Positions 62,601 through 64,000 of a DNA stretch of 64,000 nucleotides are shown piece by piece. The notes under the pieces are model-generated. The model did not search any database. It was not told where the DNA came from and saw only the letters and a program-made list of their open reading frames with translations. The stretch covers positions 1 through 64,000 of the forward strand of contig NZ_KQ948924.1 of assembly GCF_001514235.1 (NCBI RefSeq), in the 5' to 3' direction. A program made the position numbers and the translations under genes. Position 1 is the stretch's first letter. Every line of letters begins with the position of its first letter. The DNA is from Streptomyces caeruleatus (lineage in GTDB: Bacteria; Actinomycetota; Actinomycetes; Streptomycetales; Streptomycetaceae).

Positions 62601-62818
62601 AACCGCTGCTCGTCGGCTAGTTCGGCCACCAGGTCCAGGTCGCCCACGAACAGGGTGTCCCGCCCGTGCAGCCGCCGCACGAACACCGGCCCGTGCTCCC
62701 GCATCAGCGCCATGGCCTGCTGGATCGGGGTGCCGCCGGGTCCGACGGAGGTGATGTCGACGAGGGGGACGCCGGGGAGGGCGTCCGTGGTCTGCGGGTG
62801 CAGCGCGGTGGGGGGCAT
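59642..62818 (-). CDS. CYP102-type self-sufficient P450-reductase fusion
   Basis: This 1058-residue protein joins an N-terminal P450 to a CPR-type diflavin reductase. The P450 (about 1-460) has I-helix AGHETTSGAMS and heme loop FGTGERACIGRQF with axial Cys410. The reductase has an FMN flavodoxin domain (HGSNYGTCRDFA), FAD-binding RHYSISSSP and the NADP-binding VMVAAGTGLAPFRG. Members (BM3, CYP102B) hydroxylate fatty acids subterminally with NADPH. It is divergent from a PAS/HTH regulator across a long inverted repeat, its likely control site. Confidence 0.95.
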   Translation of the reverse strand: MPPTALHPQTTDALPGVPLVDITSVGPGGTPIQQAMALMREHGPVFVRRLHGRDTLFVGDLDLVAELADEQRFAKHVGPGLENVREFAADGLFTAYNDEPNWAKAHDILMPAFALGSMRTYHPVMLKVARRLVESWDRDARAGRPVNVPDDMTRMTLDTIGLAGFGYDFGSFERPEPHPFVESMVRCLEWSMTRLARVPGRDYSAADAACRTDSAYLAKVVDDVIAARTGTDQSAAEDLLGLMLTAEHPADGTTLDTANIRNQVITFLIAGHETTSGAMSFALYYLAKHPTALQLVRREVDELWGDQADPEPTYDEVGKLAYTRQVLNEALRLWPTAAVFSRQAREDTLLGGRIPLRAGQAALVLTPMLHRQPVWGDNPELFDPSRFTPEAEEARSVHAFKPFGTGERACIGRQFALHEATMLLAMLVHRYRLRDHADYRLTVKETLTLKPEGFTLALTPRTTADRAHAPLPGAVPAAAQAESDTAVLPARVRPGTSALFLHGSNYGTCRDFAAQLADEAAAIGCETQVAPLDDYAGGLPTDRPVVITAASYNGRPTDDATAFAAWLDEAPDATDVTYAVLGVGDRNWAATYQHVPTRFDATLADLGATRLVDRAAADASGDLTGAVRDFTARLRTALLERYGDPDATAPADAGPATAYQVRTLTGGPLDALAQRHGLVPMTVTEAHDLTAPGYARRKRFVRVALPDGVTYRTADHLTVLPANAPALAERAAAALGVDLDTVLDIRATRPRRDGLAVDRPVSVRQLLTRHVELQERPNAAQLAALAAANPCPPERTALANLTDDPRTLVEVIEDFPALRGALDWPRLLEILTPLRPRHYSISSSPAVDPGHADLMVSLLEAPARSGKGRYRGTGSGHLTGIEPGDTVYARVQPCREAFRIDAGTPVVMVAAGTGLAPFRGAIADRTAARATGTELAPALCYFGCDAPDADFLHADELRAAEAAGAVSLRPAFSAAPQDGVTFVQHRIAAEADEVWELLGAGARVYVCGDGSRMAPGVREAFRTLYRERTPGADDTAAGRWLDTLIADGRYVEDVYTAG

Positions 62819-62888
62819 GGCGCGACAACTGCCTTTCGCGGTACGGAGTTCCTGCGATCAAGCGTGATCGACGGGTACCGGCCGCCCG

Positions 62889-62924
62889 CGCCCCGGCACT
62901 ACATGATTGTGTAGTGCCGGGGCG
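62889..62924. promoter_or_regulatory. 15-bp-arm inverted repeat between CYP102 and PAS-HTH genes
   Basis: CGCCCCGGCACTACA (62889-62903) and its perfect complement (62910-62924) flank TGATTG. The core ACTACA-N6-TGTAGT is a plausible operator for the adjacent regulator. The arms are 71 bases from the P450 start and 36 bases from the regulator start. Confidence 0.75.
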
Positions 62925-62959
62925 TACGTCGCTCTTGCGCCGAGGGACAGGAGGTGCTC

Positions 62960-63592
62960 GTGGGCTGGCTGCACCCGGAGGCCGTGGTGTGGCGCAACCG
63001 CGCCCTGATGGTCTTCGACCGGGTCTCGGTGCCGATCGCGGTCTGTGATGTGTACGGCGCCGTGCTGCTGGCCAATCCGGCGATGGCGGCGGAGTGCGGT
63101 ACGCCGCCGGGGCGGCTGCGCGGCCGGGACGTGCTGGAGCTGTTCCGGCCGCAGGAGGCGACCCAGGTGGAGCGGATCGCCGAGGCGTTGCGGCTGCGGC
63201 ACCGCTCGCGGTACCAGGTGTCGGTGCGCTGGCAGGCACCCGACGGCGCGGAGCGGCACGGCGAGCTGACGGCGGACCCGGTGAGCGACACGGTGGAGGA
63301 GACTCCGACGCTGCTGGTGATGCTCCGCGTCCTCGGTGACCGCGAGGCGCCCGAGCGCAGGCCCGCGAAGGTGGCGCCGATCGAGGCCCGCGTCCTGGCC
63401 CTTCTCGCCGGGGGTGCCACGACGGCGCGGGCCGCGCGGGAGACGGGGCTGACGGTGGACGGCGTGAACTACCACCTGCGGCGCCTGTCGGCACGGTGGG
63501 ACGCCGCGAACCGTACGGAGCTGGTGGCCCGGGCCTATGCGAAGGGCGTGCTCGCACCCGGGGTGTGGCCGCCGGAGCCGGCGTCGCCGTAA
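62960..63592 (+). CDS. PAS-domain transcriptional regulator with C-terminal HTH
   Basis: This is a 210-residue protein. A PAS domain (about 15-130) starts at ALMVFDRVSVPIAVCDVYGA. The C-terminal helix-turn-helix (about 145-195) is EARVLALLAGGATTARAARE then VDGVNYHLRRLSARWDA. It resembles the PAS-LuxR-like regulators next to Streptomyces P450 genes. GTG 62960 has AGGAGG five bases upstream; the GTG two codons before overlaps that site. PAS could bind heme or a fatty acid, which would fit control of the divergent fatty-acid-hydroxylase-like P450; this is inference. Confidence 0.83.
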   Translation: MGWLHPEAVVWRNRALMVFDRVSVPIAVCDVYGAVLLANPAMAAECGTPPGRLRGRDVLELFRPQEATQVERIAEALRLRHRSRYQVSVRWQAPDGAERHGELTADPVSDTVEETPTLLVMLRVLGDREAPERRPAKVAPIEARVLALLAGGATTARAARETGLTVDGVNYHLRRLSARWDAANRTELVARAYAKGVLAPGVWPPEPASP

Positions 63593-63642
63593 TTCACTGG
63601 CGCACGTCCCTCACTCCTGCGATCCTGCCTGACCTAGCCACG

Positions 63643-63661
63643 AACCTAGAGCCTCTAGGTT
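63643..63661. promoter_or_regulatory. CTAG-containing palindrome upstream of FBP gene
   Basis: AACCTAGA-GCC-TCTAGGTT is a perfect 8-bp-arm inverted repeat holding two CTAG tetramers. A partial third copy (ACCTAG) lies at 63632-63637. It lies 31 bases before the FBP gene start and is a candidate operator or promoter element. Confidence 0.5.
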
Positions 63662-63691
63662 TGCCGGACCGACTCATTCAGGAGCCCACCC

Positions 63692-64000
63692 ATGAGGCCG
63701 CTCACCGACCCGGACATCCGCAACTCCTTCATCAACTGCTCGAAGGGCGAGGCCAAGCGGCTGTCCCTCCCCCGTGACCTCGACGAACGCCCGTGGGACG
63801 ACCTCGACTTCCTGGGCTGGCGGGATCCGGGAGCACCCGATCGCAGCTATCTGGTGACCGAGCGGGAGGGGCGCGCGGTGGGCGTCACCCTGCGCTTCCC
63901 GTCCTCGCAGCGCGGTTTCCTGCACCGCAGCATGTGCTCCCTGTGTCTGACGACCCATCGGGGCGGGGGCGTCTCCCTGATGACCGCGCGCAAGGCGGGC
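63692..64000 (+). CDS. FBP-domain (EF-G-binding type) protein, partial
   Basis: The first 103 residues are visible; the gene runs off the window. The start MRPLTDPDIRNSFINCSKGE and the zinc-binding SMCSLCLTTHRG pair (two Cys-x2-Cys ligands) identify the FBP domain, related to the C-terminal zinc finger of fusidic-acid-resistance FusB-type proteins that bind EF-G. Resistance is not implied. AGGAG precedes ATG 63692. Confidence 0.85.
   Translation, partial: MRPLTDPDIRNSFINCSKGEAKRLSLPRDLDERPWDDLDFLGWRDPGAPDRSYLVTEREGRAVGVTLRFPSSQRGFLHRSMCSLCLTTHRGGGVSLMTARKAG

Noticed and set aside
59864..62620. 918-codon frame opposite the CYP102 gene
   Set aside because: It mirrors the P450-reductase fusion and has no recognisable domain.

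Overview
The window reads as chromosomal DNA from a Streptomyces or very close relative. GC is very high throughout, third codon positions are almost always G or C, and GTG starts are common. The gene content is also typical: a PAS-GAF-PP2C-HATPase (SpoIIE-type) phosphatase, DUF4232 and DUF4235 proteins, PPOX/F420-type flavin enzymes, an ECF41 sigma factor, CYP105-like and CYP102-like P450s, and Tat/Sec-secreted polysaccharide hydrolases. I see no rRNA, tRNA, CRISPR array, prophage or intact transposase gene. The window looks like accessory-rich chromosome made of many short operons, most with their own regulator.

Layout. 0-8.3 kb: alpha/beta hydrolase; a coupled FMN 2-hydroxyacid oxidase and 2-hydroxyacid dehydrogenase pair; the first of two sigma-like/zinc-finger/membrane/ricin-lectin proteins; a Fic-like toxin-antitoxin pair with a degenerate Fic motif; an ECF41 sigma gene overlapping an orphan cytochrome b gene. 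8.5-14.1 kb: secreted GH9 cellulase with a perfect CebR-type operator, and a Tat-exported GH2 enzyme. 14.2-19.5 kb: SpoIIE-type phosphatase, DUF4232 lipoprotein, and the second lectin protein. 19.8-31.8 kb: regulator/enzyme pairs (AraC/phytanoyl-CoA dioxygenase, TetR/DUF1348, TetR/PPOX), a P450-ferredoxin operon, CDF transporter, LysE exporter and a glutathionyl-hydroquinone-reductase-like protein. 31.9-40.9 kb: APC permease plus YtcJ-type amidohydrolase, a MITE, a frameshifted GlxA-type regulator facing a quinone-reductase-like gene, an ALDH-ADH operon controlled by a divergent MarR gene, and a STAS protein. 40.9-50.1 kb: PRPP synthetase, tetracycline-resistance-type ribosomal protection protein, DUF4230 protein, a compact six-gene Mrp/Mbh-like antiporter operon, VanZ and TauE/SafE proteins. 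50.2-57.3 kb: GH16 glucanase without a visible signal peptide, a second MITE, PHP, HAD and FUSC genes, a structured RNA that is probably the Streptomyces 6S-like RNA, and SDR and epimerase genes. 57.3-64 kb: frame-disrupted ROK and aminoglycoside-phosphotransferase-like genes, a CYP102-type self-sufficient P450 divergent from a PAS/HTH regulator across a 15-bp-arm inverted repeat, and the start of an FBP-domain gene.

The most notable items are: (i) two MITE-like elements with CTAGGCCCTGTCGTCAAAT ends placed at CTAG stop codons, so that the convergent neighbours keep their stops; (ii) the paired sigma-like/ZAS zinc finger/TM/ricin proteins, which look like one-piece membrane carbohydrate sensors; (iii) the 6S-like RNA locus; (iv) the ECF41-cytochrome b fusion operon; (v) the CYP102/PAS-HTH divergon; and (vi) a 31-34 nt hairpin insertion that breaks a phosphotransferase gene. 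Several single-base frame disruptions fall in G/C runs, so sequencing error must be excluded before those genes are called dead.
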